Assembly (NCBI GenBank): GCA_029251525.1
Contig: JAQXDE010000066.1
Location: forward strand, 310,001 to 374,000
Reading direction: 5' to 3'
DNA length: 64,000 nt
Origin: Saprospiraceae bacterium
GTDB taxonomy: Bacteria > Bacteroidota > Bacteroidia > Chitinophagales > Saprospiraceae
Made by a program: the position numbers and the translations under genes. The notes under the pieces were generated by a model. The model was not told the DNA's origin, did not search any database, and saw only the letters and a list, made by a program, of their open reading frames with translations. This document shows positions 34,732 through 43,966 of this stretch, one piece after another (within the stretch, counting starts at the first letter, position 1; every line of letters starts with the position of its first letter).

Positions 34732-35721
34732 ATGAATACTTTTATCGCTTCTATTCTGATGGTTACTCATCTTAATGTTCAGATGATTCTTCAGTACGAA
34801 TCAGAACAATTTACTTACGAGGAAAAATATTTCCAAACTCAAGCAGAGGGAGTAATAAAATCCGATTTTGAGTTGGTAGGTGGTTTAATATTTTTAAATG
34901 CAAAACTAGATGGAATATCCCAATCTTTTATCTTGGATACAGGAGCACCTCATTTAGTAATAAATTTAAGTTTAACCGGAGAGAAAAATGGTTTTAAAAT
35001 AAATGGGGTAGGGGGGATGAAAAAAGCAAAAAGGTTGAATAAAGTCAACTTTAAATGGCTTGGGACTAAATTAAAAAGGGACTTAAGTTATGGTCTCGAT
35101 CTAAAAAATATTGCCCGAGTTAAAAAAAGAGATTTTGCAGGACTTATTAGTTACGATCAAGTAAAAAGAAAAGAAGTACTTATCGACTATAAAAAGGAAA
35201 AAATATTTTTAATTTCTAAATCAAATAAATCCTTTTTTGAGAATTATGACAAGGTAGATAAAATATGGTTTCAGATGGTCGGACATATTCCAGTGATCAA
35301 GGTTAAAATTGGAAAAAGGAGATATTATTTTGGAATAGATACGGGAGCAGAAATAAATGTAATAGATAAAAGATTAAGGAAAAGATTACCAAAAGATATG
35401 ATTGCCTCTGATTATTTAGGACAAATTATAGGAAGCAATAATAATCAGATTAAAGTAAATAGAGTTCATGTGAAAAAAATGAAAATTGGAAAATCTAATT
35501 ATAGAAATCAACCTTTTACTTTTGCAGATTTATCCTTTTTACAAGGAGAAAATGGGATTCAATTAGATGGTTTACTTGGTTATCAATTTTTAAAAGAAGC
35601 ACTTTTTTCTATTAATTACAAAAAAAAGCAATTATGCAAATGGGAACTAAAAGAAAATGAGGAGGAGCTAATTCGATTAGCAACTTTAAGAAAGAAAGTC
35701 AGAATAACCAAACCACTCTAA
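34732..35721 (+). CDS. Two-lobed retropepsin-like aspartyl protease
   Basis: A 329-residue protein with two copies of the aspartyl-protease active-site motif: FILDTGAPHLVI (Asp69) and FGIDTGAEINVI (Asp203). Each copy is followed by the flap and a hydrophobic-Gly element (FAGLISYDQVKR; LDGLLGYQFLKE), so the two lobes are related halves like those of pepsin. Most bacterial members carry one lobe and dimerise. The N-terminal 20 residues are a weak signal sequence. Substrate unknown. The gene is monocistronic and convergent with the ABC ATPase gene. Confidence 0.85.
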   Translation: MNTFIASILMVTHLNVQMILQYESEQFTYEEKYFQTQAEGVIKSDFELVGGLIFLNAKLDGISQSFILDTGAPHLVINLSLTGEKNGFKINGVGGMKKAKRLNKVNFKWLGTKLKRDLSYGLDLKNIARVKKRDFAGLISYDQVKRKEVLIDYKKEKIFLISKSNKSFFENYDKVDKIWFQMVGHIPVIKVKIGKRRYYFGIDTGAEINVIDKRLRKRLPKDMIASDYLGQIIGSNNNQIKVNRVHVKKMKIGKSNYRNQPFTFADLSFLQGENGIQLDGLLGYQFLKEALFSINYKKKQLCKWELKENEEELIRLATLRKKVRITKPL

Positions 35722-35738
35722 TTAGGTTATTTTTTGTT

Positions 35739-36380
35739 TCACAAAATAATTTTATCTGAATAATCAAAGAAATAATCATCTCCCAAACTAACCAAAATTA
35801 AACTACTTCCCTGATCCTCACATTCTTTCTTTATTAATTGGGTCGCAGCTTTAATATTTACTTCATCTAAATGACTAAAAGGTTCATCCAATAATAAAAA
35901 ATCAAACGGTTGGCAAAGAGCCCTAATAATAGCTATTCTTTGTCTTTGACCAAAAGAAAGCGTTCCACATGTTTTTTTCAAAAGGTCAGATACGCCTAAT
36001 TTTTGAGCCATCTCGTTAATTTGCTTTAATGTTTTATGATTTTGCAATTTATTTTTCAGCAAAATATTTTCTTTAGCTGTCAGTTGCTCAAACAAACGAA
36101 GATCTTGAAAAACAATAGATAATTTATTTTGTCTTACTTCTGCCAATTCATCACTTTCGTATTTTTTGATGCATTTATTATTGAATAAAATTGTTCCCTC
36201 AAAATCTTTCCTTATTCCATAAATGCAATGAAGTAAGGTTGATTTTCCTTTCCCTGAAGGAGCGATAACGAGGTACTTTTTTCCTTTTTCAAAAGACAGA
36301 TCTTTATTCCATATTTCAGTTGAAATATTGAATCCACTTTCATTAAGAGGATGAGGAAGTATTTTTTTAAGTATGATCAT
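35739..36380 (-). CDS. ABC transporter ATP-binding protein (orphan)
   Basis: A 213-residue ABC ATPase of the LolD/FtsE-like size class. Walker A is APSGKGKSTLL (about residues 35-45), the signature is TLSFGQRQRIAIIRAL (LSFGQ in place of LSGGQ), and Walker B is FLLLDEPFSHLDE. The switch His normally found after the D-loop is not obvious (the region reads LILVSLGDDYFF), which would weaken hydrolysis if confirmed. No permease gene flanks it. Substrate unknown. Confidence 0.85.
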   Translation of the reverse strand: MIILKKILPHPLNESGFNISTEIWNKDLSFEKGKKYLVIAPSGKGKSTLLHCIYGIRKDFEGTILFNNKCIKKYESDELAEVRQNKLSIVFQDLRLFEQLTAKENILLKNKLQNHKTLKQINEMAQKLGVSDLLKKTCGTLSFGQRQRIAIIRALCQPFDFLLLDEPFSHLDEVNIKAATQLIKKECEDQGSSLILVSLGDDYFFDYSDKIIL

Positions 36381-36476
36381 TATTTATTTTTCGATACTTT
36401 AAAATAATATTGGTTGGTTAATAATTGTAGATTTTAAAAAAGTTATTTATGATCATTGGCCATAATAAGAGATTAT

Positions 36477-38006
36477 CTACATTGCCCCTTTCTTTTCATA
36501 ATTTTTATTAGTCCAATCAATTATACTTTTTAGCGAATTTTTATTTTCATCAGTCATATTTATTTTCAAAATTCCATTGTCTCTTTTCATTTCCATGGTC
36601 ATATTTTTCATAGCGTTAAAATCAATTCCAACTTCATCCATGTAGTTTCCAATATTCTGAAAATCAACAAATCCACCCAATATATTTTTTGAGAAAATAT
36701 TTGTTACATTTTTGGAGACAAAACCGTTATTAGCATACTCTCCAGATTGTAAGGCGGGGATAGTTGAATTCTCATCGCCAATGAAAAGCATTCCATCTGT
36801 CACATAAAAGATAGGCATATCATCTGCAGATGCCATAAGTCCAGACATTTTATAAAGTCCATCACCAGCATCTTCAATCATTTCATATTCCTTTCCAAGG
36901 TCAATTATTTTTTGAAAAATATCCATATCATTGATTTTTACGGCCATTAACATTTTTGGACTTTCACTTTCAGAATTTGCATGGGAAGTGATTAAAAAAT
37001 CTCCATCTATAGTTTTTGACAATTCTTCGGTAGTCAGTCCAAATTGTTTTAAACTTATATCAACCATGCCTGTCATTGATTTATTAGTCAAAATCATATT
37101 AACACCTTTCATGTCTAGTGCGCCAGTCAAAGCAAAGATTAAATCTTCAGCAGCAATAAATTCTGAAAAATCTGTTTTTACTTGATCTTTGAAAACATGT
37201 TTGAACTCGTCTGATAATTTTCCATTGAGATCATAATTAAATTCAGAAACAATAGCTTCTTTTTCAAAATTAATATATATATGAGAGTAATTCTCAGTTA
37301 ACATCGTCGGAGAAATAATAAATCCAGCCATTCCCATCTTTCCTTTTGCTGCCTCTGCCATTTTGTTGGAAGAAAACCAACTTGTTATATCTGCTTTTTT
37401 AGAAAAACATTTTTTCACATCCTTATTTCCAATAATTGATGTTTCTTTGGTGGTTTTGAAAATACTTTCTATACCAAATTTTAAATTTGATTCCTCACCT
37501 TGACCTATCCCCATCACTACAATATCGTCGTTTATTGCAACTATGGTTTTGCGATCTACTTCAATATATTCAAAGCCTTCCCCTGGTATGAATTGATTAT
37601 CATTTTTAGTATTAGAAGCTAATAAATTTTTGAAAGCTGCTTTATCACTTATGCTAGCCACTACCCCAGTAAAAGCACTTTCTGGATTCATAATATCTAC
37701 TTCCTGAACCAAATAGACATTCGCATCCAAATTTACACCTGATGTATAAGGATCATTCAATACAGTTTCAAGTCCGGGATTCCCTCGAGAGACATTCAAA
37801 ATAAAGTCTTGGTAAAAAGACATTTTTTGCATTGATTTAAAATCTGCTTTGTCCATCAAACTTTTGATGTTAATTGCTGAAACAGAAGATGAATTAGCAG
37901 GGATGTTAATAATAGCATCCTCTTTTAGGGAAGATTCATTTTCACAAGATGTTAAAAAGAGCGAAATAGAGATAATAGATAGAAAAAATATTTTTTGGAA
38001 TTTCAT
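36477..38006 (-). CDS. DUF4836-like lipoprotein
   Basis: A 509-residue lipoprotein (SLFLTSCEN, Cys at 20). After a short linker it begins with IINIPANSSSVSAINIKSLMDKADF, the typical opening of DUF4836 lipoproteins of Bacteroidota, which are long mostly beta proteins of unknown role. Repeated short phrases (FTGVVASISDKAAF; PKMLMAVKINDMDIF; MPIFYVTDGMLFIGDE) suggest internal duplication. It is monocistronic and upstream of the ABC ATPase in transcription order, separated by 96 bp. No function assigned. Confidence 0.75.
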   Translation of the reverse strand: MKFQKIFFLSIISISLFLTSCENESSLKEDAIINIPANSSSVSAINIKSLMDKADFKSMQKMSFYQDFILNVSRGNPGLETVLNDPYTSGVNLDANVYLVQEVDIMNPESAFTGVVASISDKAAFKNLLASNTKNDNQFIPGEGFEYIEVDRKTIVAINDDIVVMGIGQGEESNLKFGIESIFKTTKETSIIGNKDVKKCFSKKADITSWFSSNKMAEAAKGKMGMAGFIISPTMLTENYSHIYINFEKEAIVSEFNYDLNGKLSDEFKHVFKDQVKTDFSEFIAAEDLIFALTGALDMKGVNMILTNKSMTGMVDISLKQFGLTTEELSKTIDGDFLITSHANSESESPKMLMAVKINDMDIFQKIIDLGKEYEMIEDAGDGLYKMSGLMASADDMPIFYVTDGMLFIGDENSTIPALQSGEYANNGFVSKNVTNIFSKNILGGFVDFQNIGNYMDEVGIDFNAMKNMTMEMKRDNGILKINMTDENKNSLKSIIDWTNKNYEKKGAM

Positions 38007-38223
38007 GTTTATTTTTTTGTGTTAAAAAATTACACTTAACTAGGATTTACTTTTGGCTTAAAAAAGCAAGTTAATAGATATGGAAAATATGGATCAGAAA
38101 AATCCTACTAATTTTTCATAAATATAGACTAAAGGACTTATATGTGGAAATAATTGAATAAAAAGCAAGAAGTTTTGCTAAAATGAACATTGAAATTTAG
38201 GAATTACTTCATAGGAAAAAACT

Positions 38224-39417
38224 TTAACCTCTTTTTGCTCGCTCCCAAAGTACAGATTGTTTTCCACCTATGAATCTGAAGAAACCTTTATACATTGCAT
38301 AATTCATCACACAAAAATAATATGGAACAAAGAAAGCTTTGAATTTTAGTTTTTGTTTTTCTAATATATAACCAAGAAATGCCATGAAATAAAAGGTAAT
38401 TTGACAGAACAAAATAGCACTAAAAAGGTATTCTCCTTGAATAGCTAAATATATATTTATTATCAGCAAAAATGGTAAGGCTAATGGCGCTAGAGTCCAT
38501 CTTAATACTCGATGGGAAATATATTGGAAAGTAAGTACTGGATTTTTGAAAGGTAAAAGTATCGAGGATAATCTTCCGATTGCTTGAATACCTCCGGCAG
38601 CGATCCTTATTTTCCTTTTAAGTTCTTCTTGGACAGATGCTGAAGCTGTTTCCAAAGCTCTTGCTTTAGGTTCATAAACCACTTTATAACCCTTGCTAGC
38701 AATTCTCATAGTCATCACAAAATCTTCAATGATAGTATCAGAAGGCATTGGATGGAATAATTCCGTTCTGATTGAGAATAATTCTCCCGCTGCACCTATC
38801 ACAGAATGAAATTCAGAATCCCATTTTTTCAAGTTATTCTCATATTTCCAATATAAATTTTCACCTGCTTCATTTGCTGCGCCTAAGTCATCCAGAGAAA
38901 TTCTTTTTTCACCAGCTACTGCCCCTACTTTTTCATTTTTATAATGTCTGACAATATTTTTGATGGCCTTTGGGTTTACAGTAGTATTTGCATCTGAAAA
39001 AATGATAAATGGGGTTTTTACAAATTTCATAACACGTTCAACTGCAGCAATTTTACCTTTTCGCTCAGGTTGATGAAAAAGTTGAAGGTCAAACCCCTCA
39101 GGGTTGGGATAGTTTTTTACGATATCAGGAGTCCGGTCATTTGAACCGTCAGTTACAAAAAAGAATTTGATTTTGTTTTTGGGATATTCAAATTCAAAAG
39201 AATTTTTGATTTTTTCGTTAATACAAACTTCTTCATTAAATGCCGCAACCATGAAAGTTACTTCAGGAAGGAATTCATAATCGAATTTATTTTCTTTTTT
39301 GAAAAAGAAATTTTTAATCCTAATTAATATAAAAAGTAGAATTCCATAACCTAGGTAGGCATAGAAAACTATAAATAATGAAGTAAAAAAAATGATTTTT
39401 AAAGTGACTATTGACAT
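38224..39417 (-). CDS. Membrane-bound family 2 glycosyltransferase
   Basis: A 397-residue enzyme with an N-terminal membrane helix (about 8-32), a GT-A domain and two or three C-terminal helices (about 295-360). Motifs: VTFMVAAFNEE at the nucleotide-sugar site, TDGSNDRTPDIV, the metal-binding FSDANTTVNP, and EDFVMTMRIASKGY with the catalytic-base ED. The C-terminal RKIRIAAGG replaces the usual QxxRW of processive enzymes. It probably adds a sugar to a cell-surface polysaccharide. It lies opposite in orientation to the polysaccharide locus that starts 700 bp away. Confidence 0.88.
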   Translation of the reverse strand: MSIVTLKIIFFTSLFIVFYAYLGYGILLFILIRIKNFFFKKENKFDYEFLPEVTFMVAAFNEEVCINEKIKNSFEFEYPKNKIKFFFVTDGSNDRTPDIVKNYPNPEGFDLQLFHQPERKGKIAAVERVMKFVKTPFIIFSDANTTVNPKAIKNIVRHYKNEKVGAVAGEKRISLDDLGAANEAGENLYWKYENNLKKWDSEFHSVIGAAGELFSIRTELFHPMPSDTIIEDFVMTMRIASKGYKVVYEPKARALETASASVQEELKRKIRIAAGGIQAIGRLSSILLPFKNPVLTFQYISHRVLRWTLAPLALPFLLIINIYLAIQGEYLFSAILFCQITFYFMAFLGYILEKQKLKFKAFFVPYYFCVMNYAMYKGFFRFIGGKQSVLWERAKRG

Positions 39418-40125
39418 AAAAATAAAATCTATTGCATGTGAAGGTCACAAAAATAAGTTATCAATTGGCGAATTAGTACATAAAAAAAATAAAATCCAAT
39501 TAATTCTATAGGAGATGACATTTGTGTGAAATGAGATCATAATAGGTAGGAGTTTATTTTTTTCCCCAATCTAAATAAATAGATAGATTCCGAGTGAAAT
39601 TATAATTAGAGCATAGATTAAAAAAATAATAGATGTAAATAAGTGTTTTATTTTGATAGTTGTGGTTTTGTAGTTATTTTTATCTTTTGAGGGGTTCGTT
39701 TGCAGGGTCCGTATCATAGATATTATAAGCAAAAATAATATGAATTATACCTTGTTCGATGTATATAAATAATGGATTTTTTAACTTAAATTTGTTAGTA
39801 TCATTCCTCTGATAGTAAATCCCCCTACTACAAAAAAATAACTTTTATCTTCCTTTTCCAAAACCAATAGAATAAAAAAATAACCTTGGAATTCTTTTAA
39901 ACAAAAATAAATTCGTGGCTACATTTCAATTCTTTTAAGGTTTTCATTATTCTAGAATTAGGGTTCAAGATCATTTTATTTTAGAGTATTTTTCAAATGC
40001 TGAATCCAAAACTGTAGTTGATTTCTTCTCCCTAGTCAATTGTTTAAGATCTAGTATTAAATAGGATTTTATATCTAGGGTTGAATCACTTATTTATTTT
40101 TTGCCTAAATTATTTGGATGATATC
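39418..40125. other. Divergent intergenic region upstream of the polysaccharide locus
   Basis: No ORF. TATTTTTG on the minus strand at 39455-39448 could be the -7 element of the glycosyltransferase gene. No promoter for the response regulator could be singled out. Confidence 0.45.
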
Positions 40126-40518
40126 ATGAACATAGAAGGACAAATTTTAATTATTGAAGATCATAGTGCTCTTCGGATATTAATGAGTAATTTTTTGAGG
40201 AAAAGTTTTTTTGTGAAAACTTCGGCTGATGGATATGAAGCTTTAGCATGGATGAATGAAGGAAATATTCCAGATATAATTATTTTAGATATAAATATGC
40301 CGAATTTAGGAGGGATAGAATTTTTAAATAATATAAGGATTAGCGGTATTTTTCATGATGTTCCAGTAGTAGTAGTTTCCGGTGAGGAGAAAGGTGAAAT
40401 AATTGAAAAATGTTTAAATATTGGAATCAATGGTTATATGAAGAAACCTTTTAATCCAATTGTTCTACAATCGAAGATTAGATCAATTTTAAAAAATAGA
40501 CAATCAATAAAAATATAG
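40126..40518 (+). CDS. Single-domain response regulator
   Basis: A 130-residue receiver domain without an output domain. It has the acidic pair IIEDH near the N-terminus, the phospho-acceptor in IILDINMPNLGG, a Ser in VVVSGEE, and the conserved Lys in YMKKPF. I start at ATG 40126; an upstream TTG in frame would add 15 residues without homology. It precedes a gene that fuses a receiver-like domain to a sugar transferase, separated by 80 bp, so it probably transmits a signal to polysaccharide synthesis. No kinase gene is nearby. Confidence 0.9.
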   Translation: MNIEGQILIIEDHSALRILMSNFLRKSFFVKTSADGYEALAWMNEGNIPDIIILDINMPNLGGIEFLNNIRISGIFHDVPVVVVSGEEKGEIIEKCLNIGINGYMKKPFNPIVLQSKIRSILKNRQSIKI

Positions 40519-40598
40519 CTTTTTTTGAGATATATCAGTAACATTTTCCTATTATGAAAAACTAAATTGTGTTCTTTTTTGAGCAAAAACTTATTAAG

Positions 40599-41708
40599 AT
40601 GAATTTACACTCGAATGTGGCTGAATCCGTAATTGTACTCCGTTCCAAAACGAAACGGACTAAAAAACTATTATACTTGATAGGTTTTGAGGATGAATTT
40701 GTGTCGAATATATTAAATGAAAATGAAGAAGTATCCTATGAAATAATACAAAAACATCAATTAAAAGAGGTGTCTATTCAAAGTTTGATTGAGTTGAATT
40801 TATCAAACGCACCGGAGTTTGCCTTGATTTGTGATCTTAATATTTTACGGAAAAATAATTTTCAATTTTTAAGTCGAGTTCGAAAAGAAACAACACTTCA
40901 AAGTGTTCCTTTCATAGTAATTAATAGAACATCTGATTCAATTGATTTAAAGACTGCGATAAAAAAAGGAATTGATGATTGTTATGAGCTTCCTTTAAAG
41001 TGGGAGAATATTCTATCTCGCATCGAGTTCCTTATCCAGCATAAAGCAAAAGTTCAAAAGATAGGAAATTTGAATTATTCAAATTATAAAATTCCATTAG
41101 AAAAAAGAATATTTGATGTTTTCGTAGCTACATTTGCATTGATTTTTTTAAGCCCTATTTTATTAATGATTTCTGTTGGGATTAAATTATCATCTAAAGG
41201 ACCAGTATTGTACATCTCTAAGAGGGTTGGCACAAACTATAACATATTTGATTTTTTTAAATTTCGATCAATGTGCATTGATGCAGACCAAAAATTAGAT
41301 CAATTTGAACATCTTAACCAATATAATAAAAGAATAAAAGGTCCATCTTTTTCTAAATTCCAGGATGATCCTCGGGTTACTTCAATCGGTAAATTTCTCA
41401 GAAAAACTAGTTTAGATGAGTTGCCTCAACTACTTAATGTTTTAAGAGGAGATATGTCTATCATTGGTAATCGACCATTGCCTCTTTACGAAGCAGAACA
41501 ATTGACAACTGATAGGAATTCAAGAAGGTTTATTGCTCCAGCAGGTTTGACTGGATTGTGGCAAGTTTCTAAACGAGGAAAAAAAGATATGTCTGTTAAA
41601 GATAGAATTGATTTGGACTTAGAATATGCCTCTAATCATTCATTAATCATGGATATTGAAATTGTTGTGAAAACCCTCCCAGCCATGATTCAGGAAGAAT
41701 CGGTCTAA
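40599..41708 (+). CDS. Receiver-like domain fused to a lipid-linked sugar transferase
   Basis: A 369-residue protein. Residues 22-150 resemble a response-regulator receiver: acidic Glu31/Asp32, Asp79 at the phospho-acceptor place (ALICDLNIL), VINRTS, then ELPLKW where YxPKPF with its Lys is expected, so the switch Lys is missing. Residues 165-369 are a complete bacterial sugar transferase (WcaJ/PglC type). A membrane hairpin (IFDVFVATFALIFLSPILL) leads into KFRSM, the KFQDDPRVTSIGKFLRKTSLDELPQ signature and SIIGNRPLPLYEAE. Such enzymes start polysaccharide repeat synthesis by moving a phospho-sugar to undecaprenyl phosphate. ATG 40599 is preferred over GTG 40569. Initiating enzyme of this locus. 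Confidence 0.88.
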   Translation: MNLHSNVAESVIVLRSKTKRTKKLLYLIGFEDEFVSNILNENEEVSYEIIQKHQLKEVSIQSLIELNLSNAPEFALICDLNILRKNNFQFLSRVRKETTLQSVPFIVINRTSDSIDLKTAIKKGIDDCYELPLKWENILSRIEFLIQHKAKVQKIGNLNYSNYKIPLEKRIFDVFVATFALIFLSPILLMISVGIKLSSKGPVLYISKRVGTNYNIFDFFKFRSMCIDADQKLDQFEHLNQYNKRIKGPSFSKFQDDPRVTSIGKFLRKTSLDELPQLLNVLRGDMSIIGNRPLPLYEAEQLTTDRNSRRFIAPAGLTGLWQVSKRGKKDMSVKDRIDLDLEYASNHSLIMDIEIVVKTLPAMIQEESV

Positions 41709-41756
41709 AAATAACCTATTTATCTTTCTGCGACAAATTGTTCCTTTATATAAGAT

Positions 41757-42683
41757 TTGTCAAAATATAAAAAATGCATAAAGGTGGAACAACCACTCGT
41801 ATCAATCATTTCTATTAATTTCAATCAAATTCAAGTGACTACAGAGTTGTTGGAATCATTGAGAAATATTTCCTTTCGTAATTTTGAAATTATTATAGTT
41901 GACAATTGTTCAACCAAAAATTCTACTCATTTAATAACTAATAAATATCCTGAGGTCAATTATATTTTCTGTGAGAAAAATTTAGGTTTTTCAGGAGGGA
42001 ATAATGTAGGAATTCGAGCAAGTAAGGGTGAATACTTATTTTTTGTCAACAATGATACGAAGGTCGAAGACGGTTGTATCGAAACTCTTCTTCAATTATT
42101 TCTTTCTAATTCGGATTTGGGAATTGTTAGTCCTCGAATATGTTATGATCTAAATCAGACAAATAATAAGCAAATTATTCAATATGCTGGTTCAACGCAT
42201 CTTCACCCTTTGACTGCAAGAAACGAAATAATAGGAGACGGGCAAATTGACAATAGACAATACAATAAGGCGGAAGAGACTGCGTATGTTCATGGTGCTG
42301 CAATGATGATTAAACGTGAGATAATTGATGAAGTAGGTGTTATGCCAGAGGAGTATTTTTTATATTACGAAGAATTGGACTGGTGTGAGCAGATTCGAAA
42401 TGCAGGTTATAAAGTTTACGTGGAACCGAACGCCTTGGTTTTTCACAAAGATTCTTTTACTGTTGGAGAAAATAGTACCTTAAAAACCTATTACCACACT
42501 CGAAATCGAATTTTATTCGTAAGAAGAAATCGGAGTTTGAATCAAATTATGATTTTTTATTTATTTTTGATTTGTTTTACAATACCAAAGAATACATTAG
42601 TATTTTTGAAAAATCGAGAGTGGGGTCATGTTTCAGCTTTTTACAAGGGCATTTGGTGGAATTTAGTTGGCAACAAAAGTTAA
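41757..42683 (+). CDS. Family 2 glycosyltransferase (rhamnosyltransferase-like)
   Basis: A 308-residue GT-A enzyme. Motifs: VSIISINFNQIQVTTELLESL, IIVDNCSTKNS, FCEKNLGFSGGNNVGI, FFVNNDTKVEDG (the metal-binding DxD appears as NDT) and YYEELDWCEQIRNAGYK with the catalytic-base region. These match WcaA/RfbN-like rhamnosyltransferases. A hydrophobic segment near residues 260-280 may anchor it to the membrane. Its start is a TTG at 41757, 48 bp after the sugar-transferase gene; a GTG farther in is possible. Part of the polysaccharide operon. Confidence 0.87.
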   Translation: MSKYKKCIKVEQPLVSIISINFNQIQVTTELLESLRNISFRNFEIIIVDNCSTKNSTHLITNKYPEVNYIFCEKNLGFSGGNNVGIRASKGEYLFFVNNDTKVEDGCIETLLQLFLSNSDLGIVSPRICYDLNQTNNKQIIQYAGSTHLHPLTARNEIIGDGQIDNRQYNKAEETAYVHGAAMMIKREIIDEVGVMPEEYFLYYEELDWCEQIRNAGYKVYVEPNALVFHKDSFTVGENSTLKTYYHTRNRILFVRRNRSLNQIMIFYLFLICFTIPKNTLVFLKNREWGHVSAFYKGIWWNLVGNKS

Positions 42684-42695
42684 CAATTAATAGAA

Positions 42696-43922
42696 ATGAA
42701 TATTTTATTTTACATTTATATTTTTGTAAGTGCCTTGTTAGCATTCTATTTGTTATTCCCATTTATAACTGTTTTCTCTGCTTTGTTTTCTAAGGAGAGT
42801 ATAAAGACTAAAGAAGAACTTGGAGTCTCCTACCAAGAACTTGATATCGGATGTATCATTACAGCTTATAAAAATGCTGAAATTTCCAAGCCTTTAATTG
42901 CTTCTCTTTTAAACCAATCTTTTCAAAATTTTCATATTTATTTGGTGGCTGATGATTGTAATATGGTTGAATTTAATTTGACAAATAAGAAAATGATGGT
43001 GTTAAATCCTCAACCCTCTCTGAAGTTAAAAGCCAAAAGTATTATTTATGCTATGAAAAATTATGTTCGAAAACATGATTATACCATAGTTTTTGATGCG
43101 GATAATTTGGCTCACCCTGATTTTTTATTGGAAATTAATAAATATGCCAATAATGGGTATCATGCAATTCAAGGTCAACGGACTGCAAAAAATTTAGATA
43201 CAATTTATGCTTGCGCTGATGCGACAGGAGAATTTTATAAGAATTATATCGAAAGATATGTACCCTATTTGTTAGGTTCTTCTTCTGTGATTTCAGGAAG
43301 TGGTATGGCAGTAGAAACAGATTTATATTCAGCATATTTAGCTAGTCCTGCAATTGAAATGGGTAAAACACAAGGGAAAAAAATGTTGCAAGAGGATAAG
43401 ATTTTACAAAATAATTTACTTTTCAAAGATGAAAAAATTGTCTTTGCAAAAAATGCAATTGTCTTTGATGAAAAAGTGGTAAGTGGAGAACAAGTAGAAA
43501 TTCAAAGAAGTAGATGGCTATTTTCATATTTCCAAAACTTGCCAAATTCATCAGGCTTAATTATAAAAGGTTTGACACGGTTAAGTTGGAATCAGTTCTT
43601 TTTTGGTTTGATTACTGTTGCTCCACCTTTGTTTATTCTATTATTTACTTCGATAGTTTGGGCAGTTTTAGGATTATTCATTGCTCCGGAAATTGGAATT
43701 GGATTGATCGCTTCATTGGTGATTTTTATTTGTACTATTTTATGGACTTTACATTTATCTAATGTTCCAAAAGCAGTTTGGTTAGCAATATGGGGATTAC
43801 CATTTTTCGTTTTAAAACAGGTTTCGGCACTTTTTAAAATGGGTAATCCAAATAAAAATTTTAAACATTCAAAACACACTCGAAAAGTTTCAATTGATGA
43901 TGTTTTGAATAAAGATAAATAA
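42696..43922 (+). CDS. Membrane-bound family 2 glycosyltransferase
   Basis: A 408-residue protein with an N-terminal membrane helix (about 2-27), a GT-A domain and several C-terminal helices (about 300-375). Motifs: IGCIITAYKNAEIS, VADDCN, FDADNLAHPDFL (DxD-type metal site), GSGMAVETDLY and ILQNNLLFKDEK/RSRWLFSY, the last near the QxxRW position of processive transferases. Starts 12 bp after the preceding gene. It likely extends or polymerises the saccharide at the inner membrane. Confidence 0.86.
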   Translation: MNILFYIYIFVSALLAFYLLFPFITVFSALFSKESIKTKEELGVSYQELDIGCIITAYKNAEISKPLIASLLNQSFQNFHIYLVADDCNMVEFNLTNKKMMVLNPQPSLKLKAKSIIYAMKNYVRKHDYTIVFDADNLAHPDFLLEINKYANNGYHAIQGQRTAKNLDTIYACADATGEFYKNYIERYVPYLLGSSSVISGSGMAVETDLYSAYLASPAIEMGKTQGKKMLQEDKILQNNLLFKDEKIVFAKNAIVFDEKVVSGEQVEIQRSRWLFSYFQNLPNSSGLIIKGLTRLSWNQFFFGLITVAPPLFILLFTSIVWAVLGLFIAPEIGIGLIASLVIFICTILWTLHLSNVPKAVWLAIWGLPFFVLKQVSALFKMGNPNKNFKHSKHTRKVSIDDVLNKDK

Positions 43923-43966
43923 AATATTTTTTACGTTTCATTATTGATAGTTCAATGTCATAAAAA

